Origin: Acidobacteriota bacterium
GTDB taxonomy: Bacteria > Acidobacteriota > Terriglobia > Acidiferrales > UBA7541
NCBI GenBank assembly: GCA_013289695.1
Contig: JABCZK010000008.1
Coordinates: 62,001 to 126,000, forward strand
Direction: 5' to 3'
DNA: 64,000 nt
Shown: one piece after another, positions 56,379 to 64,000 of the stretch
Layout of the letters: each line of letters opens with the position of its first letter
Position numbering within the stretch: position 1 is the first letter of the stretch
Translations under genes and position numbers: made by a program
Notes under the pieces: generated by a model
What the model was told of the DNA's origin: nothing
The model's database searches: none
Seen by the model: the letters and a program-made list of their open reading frames with translations, nothing else

Positions 56379-56537
56379 CTAAGTCAAATCTGGAGGCACC
56401 AATTTCTTCTTGTGCTTCGGCGCTTTCTGCCGCTTGTCGGGGATAGTTCGTTCCGTGGGGGGCATGCCCAATCCCAGTCGCGCGAGCCGTCGCGCTTCCT
56501 TGTGCACGCGCAGCCGGTCTTTCTTCTTCTTGGCCAT
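56379..56537 (-). CDS. Small highly basic protein, uncharacterised
   Basis: The 52-residue frame reads MAKKKKDRLRVHKEARRLARL, then GLGMPPTERTIPDKR and a KHKKKL tail. It has about 18 basic residues and no hydrophobic core. It could bind RNA or DNA or be a ribosome-associated protein. A longer frame upstream adds unlikely sequence. No ribosome-binding site is obvious. The amino acid pattern is too regular to be a shadow of anything else, but translation is unproven. Confidence 0.45.
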   Translation of the reverse strand: MAKKKKDRLRVHKEARRLARLGLGMPPTERTIPDKRQKAPKHKKKLVPPDLT

Positions 56538-56678
56538 GATCGGTTCGACAGAAGCTACCACAAATCGCCGCGGATCTCCGCCATCCGCGCCGAAAGCCGA
56601 ATCGCCGGCCCATCGCGCTCTCGCACCCGGTCGCGCTGGCCTTGCGTCCAAAGCCAAGGAATGTAACGCTTCCCAAGC

Positions 56679-58037
56679 ATGCCTTGCACATTCAAAAACA
56701 CCCTTCGCGCCGCGACGACTTCGCTTTGGCTAATCATGCTCGTCGCTCTCGCGCTTCGCCTCGGCTACATGTGGCAATTCCAACACATTCATCCGCGCCA
56801 AGGCGTCAGCGTCATTCCCTTCCTCTTTGAGTCCGGCAACATCGCGCACTCCCTCGCCACCGGCCACGGGTTCAGCTCGCCCTTTCGCGTGGACACCGGC
56901 CCCACCGCGTGGATGACGCCGCTATTTCCCCTGCTTCTCGCGGGAATTTTTCGCCTATTCGGCGCTTATACTTTTCACGCATGGGCCGCCACCGTTCTGC
57001 TGAACATCACCTGCTGCACGCTCGCCTGCATACCGATATATTTCGTAGGCAAGCGCATCGGTGGAATCGGCCTTGCAGCCGGCGCCGCGTGGCTTTGGGC
57101 AATTTTTCCGAACGCGATCCTGCTACCTGTCGAAAGCATGTGGGACGCGTCCATTTCCGCGCTGCTCGTCGCCACAATTCTCTGGGCTACGCTAGCGCTC
57201 CCCGAATCCCAGCGTCTGCGAAATTGGTGCGCCTACGGCCTGCTGTGGGGCGTTGCGCTCATTTTCAACGCGACGCTCGCTGGCCTGTTCCCGTTTCTCG
57301 CCGGCTGGCTGGTGTACCGCGCCCACCGGCAAAAACGCGCGTGGTTCAAAAACACGGCAGCCGCCGTCGCCATCATCATCCTCTGTTGCGCCCCGTGGAC
57401 CATCCGCAACTACGACGTGTTCCACCACTTCGTTCCGCTGCGCTCCGTGCTCGGATTGCAACTCTGGCTCGGCAACAACGACCAGACGCAGGACATCTTC
57501 CGCGGCGATTTGCACCCCATCTATAATTCCGCCGAGCGCGAAAAATATATCTCGATGGGCGAAATCGCTTACATGCAACAGAAACAACGCGAAGCCATCG
57601 CCTACATGCTATCGCATCCCGCCCGCGAAGCCCACTTGATCACCTATCGCGCGATTTCCATCTGGTCGGGAGGCACTCCATATCCGCTGGAGGATTTTCT
57701 CGGCACGCCCTCGCTGCGGTTTCGCGGCGTGCTGGCGTTCAATCTCGCAGCCGCGCTCGGCGCGCTATGCGGAATCATCATTCTCTTCCGCGAGTGCAGC
57801 CAGTTCGCCGTTCCGCTCGCCGCGTTTCCGCTGATCTATCCCTGGGCCTACTACCTTACACTGGCACTGCCGCGCTATCGCCTGCCTATTGATCCGATCG
57901 TGATCCTGCTCCTGGCGATCTCCATTCAGCATCTGGCGCACTTGCGCAAGCGCTCCACTGCTCCACCAATCGATGCGAAATCGCATTCCCCAGCCCGGCG
58001 CAAACGCAAGAAATCACATTCGCACGCGGTACGATAA
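56679..58037 (+). CDS. GT39-like multipass membrane glycosyltransferase
   Basis: The 452-residue protein has 9-11 transmembrane helices. It resembles the polyprenol-phosphate-dependent GT-C/PMT group: a first helix LIMLVALALRLGYMWQF, a short loop with GHGFSSPF and DTGPTAWMTPLFPLLLAGIFRLFG, and an inter-helix R/N-rich segment (APWTIRNYDVFHHFVPLRS). Such enzymes transfer a sugar from a lipid carrier outside the membrane. The usual paired acidic residues near the first loop are not obvious. The C-terminus is very basic (RRKRKKSHSHAVR). No sugar pathway genes are adjacent. Confidence 0.75.
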   Translation: MPCTFKNTLRAATTSLWLIMLVALALRLGYMWQFQHIHPRQGVSVIPFLFESGNIAHSLATGHGFSSPFRVDTGPTAWMTPLFPLLLAGIFRLFGAYTFHAWAATVLLNITCCTLACIPIYFVGKRIGGIGLAAGAAWLWAIFPNAILLPVESMWDASISALLVATILWATLALPESQRLRNWCAYGLLWGVALIFNATLAGLFPFLAGWLVYRAHRQKRAWFKNTAAAVAIIILCCAPWTIRNYDVFHHFVPLRSVLGLQLWLGNNDQTQDIFRGDLHPIYNSAEREKYISMGEIAYMQQKQREAIAYMLSHPAREAHLITYRAISIWSGGTPYPLEDFLGTPSLRFRGVLAFNLAAALGALCGIIILFRECSQFAVPLAAFPLIYPWAYYLTLALPRYRLPIDPIVILLLAISIQHLAHLRKRSTAPPIDAKSHSPARRKRKKSHSHAVR

Positions 58038-58068
58038 ACTGCATCCTGCGATTCTGCGTCCATATCCC

Positions 58069-58878
58069 TCACGGCTGGCCGCCGGCGATCGCAGCACCGC
58101 TTCCACTCAGCCTGGCAATGAACAATTTCAAAAAGCGCATGGAATCTATGCCCACGGCCACCTGCGCGTTCGCTTTCACCTCATCCACGCCCACGGTTCC
58201 CAGATGATCGCCCTTGTCCACCACGCGATCCACGCATCCCAGCCGGTCCGGCACCGTTTCTCCGCGCGCGATGCGTCCCTCCGTTTCCACATCAATGTGC
58301 ATGGCGCGCAATTTGCAGGGCGAAGGATCAATCGCCTTCCCACCGCCAGCGCGTCACGAATTGCTCCACCGCTAAATCCTGTGCCCTGATATAAGCCGAC
58401 CTGCAAGCGCGCCACCGCCGCGACAAATTTCGCCATCGCGCCGCCGCTCGGCTCGATCTCCGCGACTTGCGCGCTTCAGATCAGCGTAATTTCGGTGACG
58501 TCCAATCCCACCACCGTCACCGGCCAGCCGGCACGGAACACCAGGTCCGCGGCATCGGGATCGCAATACAAGTTGAATTCAGCTGCGCCATTCACATTGC
58601 CACCGGAAATCGAGCCCGCCATCAAAATCACGCGTTTCACCAGCGGCACGATCGTCGGATCTTTCAAAATCGCCAGCGCCAGGTTTGTCTCCGGCCCCAC
58701 GCCAATGGTGGTGATTTCCTGCGGATGTTTGTGCAGCAGGTCAATGATCACGTCAGGACCAACGCTTTTGGCCTCTGGGCGGGGAAACATTTCACGACAG
58801 CGCGGGTCCACCGCAACCGGCGCTGCCGGAGGTCGCTCGGCCGCCCACGGGCCGTTGACTCTTGGCAAGTATTGTTGA
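58069..58878 (-). pseudogene. Degraded nucleoside hydrolase (IU-NH family)
   Basis: On the minus strand three reading frames together make a nucleoside hydrolase. One frame holds the middle, HKHPQEITTIGVGPETNLALAIL and LMAGSISGGNVNGAAEFNLY, up to a stop at 58476. A second frame holds GLYQGTGFSGGAIRDALAVG (about 58335-58394). A third frame has MHIDVETEGRIARGETV (about 58254-58304) and the C-terminus. The N-terminal DxDxxxDD metal site is missing. At least two frameshifts and a stop therefore break the gene. It would have cleaved ribonucleosides to ribose and base. Sequencing error cannot be excluded, but the missing N-terminus argues for true decay. Confidence 0.8.
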
Positions 58879-59121
58879 GCAAACGACGTGCCAGCCGCGC
58901 CGGCTGCGCATTTATTCCCGCAATGGCAATGCACCGCTTCGGCAGTCATACGGGACACGCCAAGCGCACCCTAACGTTCGTCGCAATACCCATGACAGAC
59001 TTAAAATCGGCAATCGCCTCGCTCTTCTTGGGCGAATTCCGTCCCAGTCCGGCACGGTTTGCTGCGAGCGCCAAACAAACACGTCGACGGCTCGCCGGAC
59101 GCCGCGTTAAAACGCGATGAA

Positions 59122-59151
59122 TTCACTCCCGGCGGCGAATTGCTATATAAT
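59122..59151 (+). promoter_or_regulatory. Candidate promoter of the fumarylacetoacetase-family gene
   Basis: TTCACT (59122-59127), an 18-base spacer and TATAAT (59146-59151) lie 58 bp before the ATG at 59210. The -10 is perfect; the -35 matches four of six. The rest of 58879-59209 holds no gene. Confidence 0.45.
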
Positions 59152-59209
59152 CTCGCCCGATCAACCTTCCCGATTTGGAGAACGTTAACAAGTTCAAGGA
59201 GATCCTCTC

Positions 59210-60238
59210 ATGAACCAAAATCGCAGGAATTTCATCATGAACACCGGCGCGGTCTGCGCTTTGGCGATGACAGGCCGGCCGACGGGCGCACCGAGGACGA
59301 CCCCTGCGGAGGCCAAACCTCCTGCAACGAAGGAGCGCGGCATGGCGCACGGACTCACTGTGCTGAACATTCGCCGCGGCAGCGAATACCGCCTGGGCGT
59401 GAAAAACGAAAGAGGGGTCCTCGATGTCGTCGAAGCCGCGCAGATTCTGCATATGCACGCACCGGCTACCATCGACGAATTACTGCAAAATGAAGACGGC
59501 CCCAGCCTGAACGCGCTGGTGGACGCAGCCGCCAAATCGAAGGCGACGCAAAAAGCATTCCTCGCGGAAGACACTATCGAATTCGGCCCGGTGGTAACCC
59601 GCCCCGAAAAAATTGTCTGCGTGGGGCTTAACTACCGGCAGCACGCCATCGAGATTGGTGCGCCGATTCCGAAGCAGCCGGTACTATTCAACAAGTTCAA
59701 CACGACGCTCAATCACCATAACGGGACGATCAAACTACCCGTGGATTACGCCAAGAAATTCGATTACGAAGTCGAGATGGTCATGGCGATCGGGCGCGAG
59801 GCGAAAATGGTAAGCGAAGCCGACGCGCTTTCTTACGTGGCAGGCTATGCGACGGGCAACGACTTCACTGCTCGGGACCTGCAACTGGAAACCGGCGGGC
59901 AGTGGATGGTGGGCAAGACGCCAGACCAGTTCGCGCCCATCGGCCCGTACCTGGTGACGGCCGACCAGATCGACCCAGACAACCTCAAACTCGAGTGCCG
60001 CGTCAATGGCGAGACGCGCCAGTCCTCGAACACCAGCGACTTCATCTTCAATACGCGCACGATGATCAGCTACATTTCCCGCGTCATCACGCTAAGGCCC
60101 GGCGACATTATTTTTACCGGCACTCCGCAGGGAGTCATTCAGGGCAAGCCCAAAGACAAACAGGTGTGGCTCAAGCCGGGCGATAAGCTCGCGTGCAGCC
60201 TGGAAAAGTTGGGCGAATTAAAATTCGAGCTGGTGTAA
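59210..60238 (+). CDS. Fumarylacetoacetate hydrolase-family protein with Tat-like signal
   Basis: The 342-residue protein has a FAH domain from about 130: VCVGLNYRQHAIEIG, the metal ligands in FDYEVEMVMAIGREA, GNDFTARDLQLE and the C-terminal GDIIFTGTPQGVIQGKP. Members cleave C-C bonds of acylpyruvates and oxaloacetate-like substrates with Mg2+/Mn2+. The N-terminus NRRNFIMNTGAVCALAMTG looks like a twin-arginine signal, unusual in this normally cytoplasmic family. AGGAGAT precedes the ATG. A Met at about residue 45 would give a signal-less form. It converges on the dctA-type gene. Confidence 0.85.
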   Translation: MNQNRRNFIMNTGAVCALAMTGRPTGAPRTTPAEAKPPATKERGMAHGLTVLNIRRGSEYRLGVKNERGVLDVVEAAQILHMHAPATIDELLQNEDGPSLNALVDAAAKSKATQKAFLAEDTIEFGPVVTRPEKIVCVGLNYRQHAIEIGAPIPKQPVLFNKFNTTLNHHNGTIKLPVDYAKKFDYEVEMVMAIGREAKMVSEADALSYVAGYATGNDFTARDLQLETGGQWMVGKTPDQFAPIGPYLVTADQIDPDNLKLECRVNGETRQSSNTSDFIFNTRTMISYISRVITLRPGDIIFTGTPQGVIQGKPKDKQVWLKPGDKLACSLEKLGELKFELV

Positions 60239-60296
60239 CCGCGAACGAAGCTACTTGCGACGTCCGCCCTGCATCGGCGTCGCGTGTCGCCGCGCT

Positions 60297-61664
60297 CTAT
60301 TCGGGCGCGCCCGGAACTTCCGCCGCGATGACCACCTGCTTTCGCCACGCCTCGGGCGACGACAAGTTACGCCGCAACAGCGCAGGGTCCAGCTCGTGTT
60401 CCCAACGCGCCACCACGAGTGTGGCCACTCCGTTGCCCAGCATGTTCACCGTCGCGCGGAACATGCTCATGAAGCGATCGATTCCCAGAATCAAGGCCAT
60501 CCCCGCCACCGGGATCGTGGGTATCACTCGCAAAGTGGCCACCAGTGCAATGAATGCCGCGCCCTGCACGCCCGACGCGCCCTTCGAGGTCAGCACCGCC
60601 ACGCCGAAAAGCACCAACTGCTGCCCCAGCGTCAAATGAATGCCGGTAGCTTCGGCAACGAACAACGCCGCCAGCGTCATGTAAAGGCTGCTGCCGTCGG
60701 TATTGAACGTGTATCCCGTAGGCACCACCAATCCCACCAGAGCCTTGGAACATCCCAGCTGCTCCAATTTTTCCATGAGCGTTGGAAGCGCCGGTTCCGA
60801 AGAGCTGGTCGCCAATGTGAGAATGATCTCCTCCTTAATATAAAGAAGGAACTTGATGATATTGAAGCTCGCGGCCCAGGCAATGCCGCCCATCACGATC
60901 AGTACAAACAGAATGCATGTGATCCAGAACGTGGCGACGAGCTTCACCAGCGGCCCGAGCGAAGCAATTCCATAAGCGCCGATCGTAAAAGCCATCGCGC
61001 CAAAAGCGCCAATCGGCGCAAAGCGCATCACGATATTGATCACACCAAACACTGCGCGCGTGAGCGACTCGATCACCTCGAGCAGCGGCTTGCAGCGGCT
61101 GCCCATCGCCGACATGGCAAACCCGAACAAGATCGAGACCAGCACCACCTGCAAAATATCGCCCTTGGCGAATGCGTCCACCACCGTGGTAGGGATGATG
61201 TGCATGATGAAATCGGTCACGCTTGCCGATTTGGCCGCGTCGGCGTAACCCGCCACCGCCTTGCTGTCGAGTGTCGCGGGATTCACATTGAACGCAGCGC
61301 CGGTATGCATCACGTTGCCGACGACCAGGCCGATCAGCAATGCCAGTGTGGACACGACCTCAAAATACAGCAGCGCCTTGCCGCCCACGCGGCCGACTTT
61401 TTTCATGTCCTGCATGCTGGCGATGCCCGTAACCACCGTGCAAAAAATCACCAGCGTAATAATCATGCTGATCAGGCGGATGAACGCGTCGCCCAGCGGT
61501 TTCATGGCCACGGCGCTGTGCGGTTTCAGGTAGCCAAACACGACTGCGACGGCCACGGCCACCAATACCTGTCCCCACAAGCTGCGATAGAAGGGTTTTT
61601 TGCCCGACGGGCGCACCGCCTTGGCGGTTTCTGCGGATGGCGGGTTCGAACCGGAAGCTCCCAT
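60297..61664 (-). CDS. dctA: C4-dicarboxylate/amino acid:cation symporter (DAACS family)
   Basis: The 455-residue transporter carries the DctA/GltP signatures: [16 protein letters not shown], the helical hairpin [44 protein letters not shown] and [29 protein letters not shown]. It couples H+ or Na+ to import of succinate, fumarate, malate or of acidic amino acids. The ATG follows GAAGGAGG. It could feed or recover the succinate that the amine island would produce. It is a single-gene unit. Confidence 0.92.
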   Translation of the reverse strand: MGASGSNPPSAETAKAVRPSGKKPFYRSLWGQVLVAVAVAVVFGYLKPHSAVAMKPLGDAFIRLISMIITLVIFCTVVTGIASMQDMKKVGRVGGKALLYFEVVSTLALLIGLVVGNVMHTGAAFNVNPATLDSKAVAGYADAAKSASVTDFIMHIIPTTVVDAFAKGDILQVVLVSILFGFAMSAMGSRCKPLLEVIESLTRAVFGVINIVMRFAPIGAFGAMAFTIGAYGIASLGPLVKLVATFWITCILFVLIVMGGIAWAASFNIIKFLLYIKEEIILTLATSSSEPALPTLMEKLEQLGCSKALVGLVVPTGYTFNTDGSSLYMTLAALFVAEATGIHLTLGQQLVLFGVAVLTSKGASGVQGAAFIALVATLRVIPTIPVAGMALILGIDRFMSMFRATVNMLGNGVATLVVARWEHELDPALLRRNLSSPEAWRKQVVIAAEVPGAPE

Positions 61665-61920
61665 GCTCAATCCTCCTTCCACCGCGCGGGATGCATCGTC
61701 GCAGCTCAGTTCGCGGCGCCGCGTCAGTCCAACTGGCGGCGGAGTCTACCACATTCGCTATAGCAATCGTCTAGCGACAACTTGATCGTCTCTGCGTTCG
61801 AAAACGCTCGAGAGGTCGCAGCGTTCCCGCTACTGCCAAGCCCTCTCCTGTCAACACGCAGGCCGAATAAAACATTTTTCGATTCCCAAAATTGCTCGTT
61901 TGATATAGTGTCCCGCTGTC

Positions 61921-63240
61921 ATGCACGATTTCGCTGCGACCAAAACGAATTATCCTGGCAAGGTTTTGCCCGAACCCCTCACCCGCAATCAGATTCGCGG
62001 TTTCTGGGCCTCCTGGGGCGGATGGACGCTCGACGGCATGGACTCCTTCGTTTACGCGCTCGTGCTTGTTCCGTCGCTGCGCGAACTGTTGCCCCGTTCC
62101 GGTATTGCCGCCACCAAGGGTAATATCGGTTTGTACGGAGCCTCGCTGTTCGCGCTATTTCTGGTCGGCTGGGGATTGGCGTTTCTGTGGGGACCGATCG
62201 GCGACAAGTTCGGCCGCGTGCGCACGCTGATGCTCACCATCGTGTGGTATTCGCTTTTCACTTTTATGAGCGCATTCTCCACAAGCGTGTGGCAACTCGC
62301 CGCGCTGCGCCTGCTTGCCGGCGTGGGCATTGGCGGAGAGTGGGCGATGGGCGGCACGTTTGTAGCCGAGGCGTGGCCCGAGAGTCGCCGTCGCGTGGGC
62401 GCGGGTTTAATGCACACCGGATATTACGTCGGCATTTTTCTCGCCGCCCTGGCCAACTACGGCATCGGCAGCCGCTACGGCTGGCGCGCGATGTTCATCG
62501 TCGGCGGCCTGCCTGCGCTGCTGCTCGCTTGGGTTCGGCACGGAGTTGCCGAGCCTGCCGCGTGGACTAAGAAAGAAAATATCGTGCGCACGTGGACGGT
62601 TTGGCGTCCGCTCGCCACCCTGTTTTCGCCCGCCTTGCGCCGCCGCACGATCGTGAATGCCTGTCTGATGCTGGCTTCTATCTGTGGTCTGTGGGCCGGA
62701 ACTGTGTACGTTCCCGCCGCGATCACCGCGGTCGCCGAAGCCGGCGGACGCGTCGGCCCGCAAGCCGTGCAACTCGCTTCGTGGGGAATTATGCTGGTCT
62801 CCTTCGCCACGATTCTAGGCTGTCTCGCGATGCCTTGGCTCGCCGAACAAGTGGGACGACGCGGCGCGCTCGCCATTTACTTTTCTCTGATGATGGTGTT
62901 TATAGCGCTTACGTTCGGCAAAGTCTTCTATCTCGGCGCGAGCGCGCTTCCCTGGTTTTTTGTTTGCCTCTTTTTTCTGGGCTTGGGCGGCGCCAATTTC
63001 GCGGTCTATACTCTTTGGCTGCCCGAGCAATATCCCACGGAGTGCCGCGCCAGCGCCTTCGCTTTTTCCACATCGTTCGCGCGGTTTGGCGGCGCGGGAA
63101 TCACCTTCCTCGTCGGCGCGGGCATCCGCCATTTTGGCTCGCTGGGGATTCCGGTTGCGATGACTTCCATCGCCTTCGCTCTCGGCCTGCTGTTGATTCC
63201 ACTCGCCGCGGAAACACGTGGGAAAACTCTGCCCGCCTAG
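61921..63240 (+). CDS. Major facilitator superfamily transporter (acid:H+ symporter-like)
   Basis: The 439-residue protein has 12 predicted transmembrane helices. The first opens FWASWGGWTLDGMDSFVYALVLVP, with the membrane aspartate of AAHS-type carriers. GPIGDKFGRVRTLMLT is the conserved loop between helices 2 and 3, RLLAGVGIGGEWAMGGTFVAEAW the helix 4-5 region, and WLPEQYPTECRASAFAF the helix 10 signature. Such carriers import aromatic or other organic acids. TATAGT (61904-61909) lies 11 bp before the ATG, so the leader would be very short. The substrate is not readable. Confidence 0.9.
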   Translation: MHDFAATKTNYPGKVLPEPLTRNQIRGFWASWGGWTLDGMDSFVYALVLVPSLRELLPRSGIAATKGNIGLYGASLFALFLVGWGLAFLWGPIGDKFGRVRTLMLTIVWYSLFTFMSAFSTSVWQLAALRLLAGVGIGGEWAMGGTFVAEAWPESRRRVGAGLMHTGYYVGIFLAALANYGIGSRYGWRAMFIVGGLPALLLAWVRHGVAEPAAWTKKENIVRTWTVWRPLATLFSPALRRRTIVNACLMLASICGLWAGTVYVPAAITAVAEAGGRVGPQAVQLASWGIMLVSFATILGCLAMPWLAEQVGRRGALAIYFSLMMVFIALTFGKVFYLGASALPWFFVCLFFLGLGGANFAVYTLWLPEQYPTECRASAFAFSTSFARFGGAGITFLVGAGIRHFGSLGIPVAMTSIAFALGLLLIPLAAETRGKTLPA

Positions 63241-63572
63241 CTCGACCACGCCTCAAAACGGGATCGGGACCGATCGGCATCCGATCGCCCTTGAACATTC
63301 GCTTGCTTCAGCCGTGCGCCCGAGATCCGACCAACCGAGTATTCCAAGTCCGCGTACCACGCCTATTGACAGTCGGGCGCTGGGCGTACGACTAGACCTT
63401 CTATTGCTCGGGGCTCGGCAGGAAGTATTGAAAGCGTGCTGCTGTATATTGAAGAAAAAAAGTGACTTCCAAGCTAAAACAGCGCTTGCCGAGAGGGCCG
63501 CGCGCGCACACCCGCCCGCGCAGTGTGAGGACATCGCCTGCGCGCCATATATAATGTTACATCCGACCCGGT
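63241..63572. other. Non-coding region between two convergent transporter genes
   Basis: These 332 bases separate the ends of two convergent genes. I see no gene, no strong terminator and no repeat of the 26.9-kb type. A perfect TATAAT at 63550-63555 points rightward into the end of the antiporter gene and is not explained. Confidence 0.35.
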
Positions 63573-64000
63573 CTAGGCGACTCCCTGCGCCTTTACCGGC
63601 GCGGCGGTACTAGCAGCCGTAGCGCCCTGCTCTGATTCCTTTACAACGCGGGCCGCCAGAGGTTTCAACCACAGCAACGCCATAAACGCTGCGATCAGAT
63701 CGCACACAATCATCGCCCAGAACACCTTCGTCCAGGAGCCGGTCTTGGCAAACAGCCAAGCGGCGCCGGGCCCCGCAAACGCCGCCGCAACTCCCTTGGC
63801 TGTGTACACTACGCCGTAGTTGGTTGTCGCCCACGCCTTTCCGTACAGGTCGCCCGTAATCGAGGGGAACAACGAGAATATGTTGCCCCAAGCGAAGAAA
63901 CACAGACCCGACAACACCACGAACCACACCGGGTGATTGATCAATTGCAGCAGCGCGTACACCGCGATTGCCTCCAGAATGAACGCGATAAAAATGGCGT
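63573..64000 (-). CDS. Oxalate/formate-type MFS antiporter, N-terminal part outside the window
   Basis: About 141 C-terminal residues are visible, and the frame stays open to base 64000. They contain three or four transmembrane helices with GLCFFAWGNIFSLFPSITGDLYGKAWATTNYGVVYTAKGVAAAFAGP, a stretch typical of the OxlT/YhjX-type carriers. The C-terminus is a short Ala/Thr-rich tail. Oxalate/formate exchange is the family label; the true substrate is unknown. Confidence 0.85.
   Translation of the reverse strand, partial: AIFIAFILEAIAVYALLQLINHPVWFVVLSGLCFFAWGNIFSLFPSITGDLYGKAWATTNYGVVYTAKGVAAAFAGPGAAWLFAKTGSWTKVFWAMIVCDLIAAFMALLWLKPLAARVVKESEQGATAASTAAPVKAQGVA

Noticed and set aside
61636-61655. 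tRNA-like sequence around GGGTTCGAACC
   Set aside because: It lies inside the N-terminal codons of the dctA-type gene, and no acceptor or anticodon stem can be formed around it.
60255-61763. Long open frame on the plus strand (about 500 codons) opposite the dctA-type gene
   Set aside because: It is rich in His, Gln and Arg with no recognisable domain, while the minus strand encodes a complete DAACS transporter with all motifs. It is an antisense shadow of high-GC coding DNA.
63550-63555. Perfect TATAAT on the plus strand
   Set aside because: No -35 at the right distance and no gene in that direction in the window; it faces the end of an opposing gene.

Overview
The window is high-GC chromosomal DNA from a soil-type member of the Acidobacteriota, or a close relative. 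This is inferred from several features seen together: a 1293-residue Oar-like TonB-dependent receptor with an N-terminal carboxypeptidase-regulatory domain, a Ser/Thr kinase fused to TPRs, a PEP-CTERM protein, an RND permease with the SRLIDDSVVVIENI variant of the TM4 motif, and GC-rich palindromic intergenic repeats. There are no rRNA or tRNA genes, CRISPR arrays, transposases or phage genes. About 52 genes cover nearly all of the window, and one pseudogene (a nucleoside hydrolase) is visible.

Layout. 1-9 kb: a cut-off SDR enzyme with a TetR regulator, then a tightly coupled minus-strand operon RraA-like / adaptor / RND permease / TolC, and two uncharacterised genes. 9.4-17.9 kb: a secreted TPR protein, a FUSC-type membrane protein, a PEP-CTERM protein with a clear terminator, a zinc-ribbon-kinase-TPR signalling protein and a TerC-like membrane protein. 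17.9-37.4 kb: an amine-utilisation island. Its minus-strand arm holds a lysine-6-dehydrogenase-like enzyme, a class III aminotransferase, an APC permease, an aldehyde dehydrogenase, GABA aminotransferase, a second aldehyde dehydrogenase and, upstream, the TonB-dependent receptor. Its plus-strand arm holds a MerR-XRE-cupin regulator, potD-A-B-C and a Tat-signal flavin amine oxidase. Read together, they predict uptake of a polyamine, oxidation to 4-aminobutyraldehyde, then GABA, succinate semialdehyde and succinate. This pathway reading is inference.

37.5-50.1 kb: a small uncharacterised membrane protein and an exported amidohydrolase, then a heme cluster. The minus arm is ccsA/hemX-hemA-hemC-hemD-hemB-hemL and the divergent plus arm is hemE-hemN-hemY. 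Every step from glutamyl-tRNA to protoporphyrin IX is encoded; ferrochelatase is not in the window. The order resembles the Bacillus hemAXCDBL and hemEHY operons, with hemN where hemH would be.

50.1-64 kb: a hotdog thioesterase, a mini-TPR protein behind a near-consensus promoter, a Lon-N domain protein, a MoxR-type ATPase paired with a VWA protein, a thioredoxin-fold protein, a paralogue of the small membrane protein, a tiny basic protein, a GT39-like membrane protein, the nucleoside hydrolase pseudogene, a Tat-signal fumarylacetoacetase-family protein, a DctA-type symporter, an MFS transporter and the C-terminal part of an oxalate/formate-type MFS antiporter running off the end.

Gene starts were chosen from ribosome-binding sites, overlaps with neighbours and family alignment from memory. 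Many genes start with GTG or TTG, and stop/start overlaps (TAATG, GTGA, TGATG) are common, so translational coupling is widespread.
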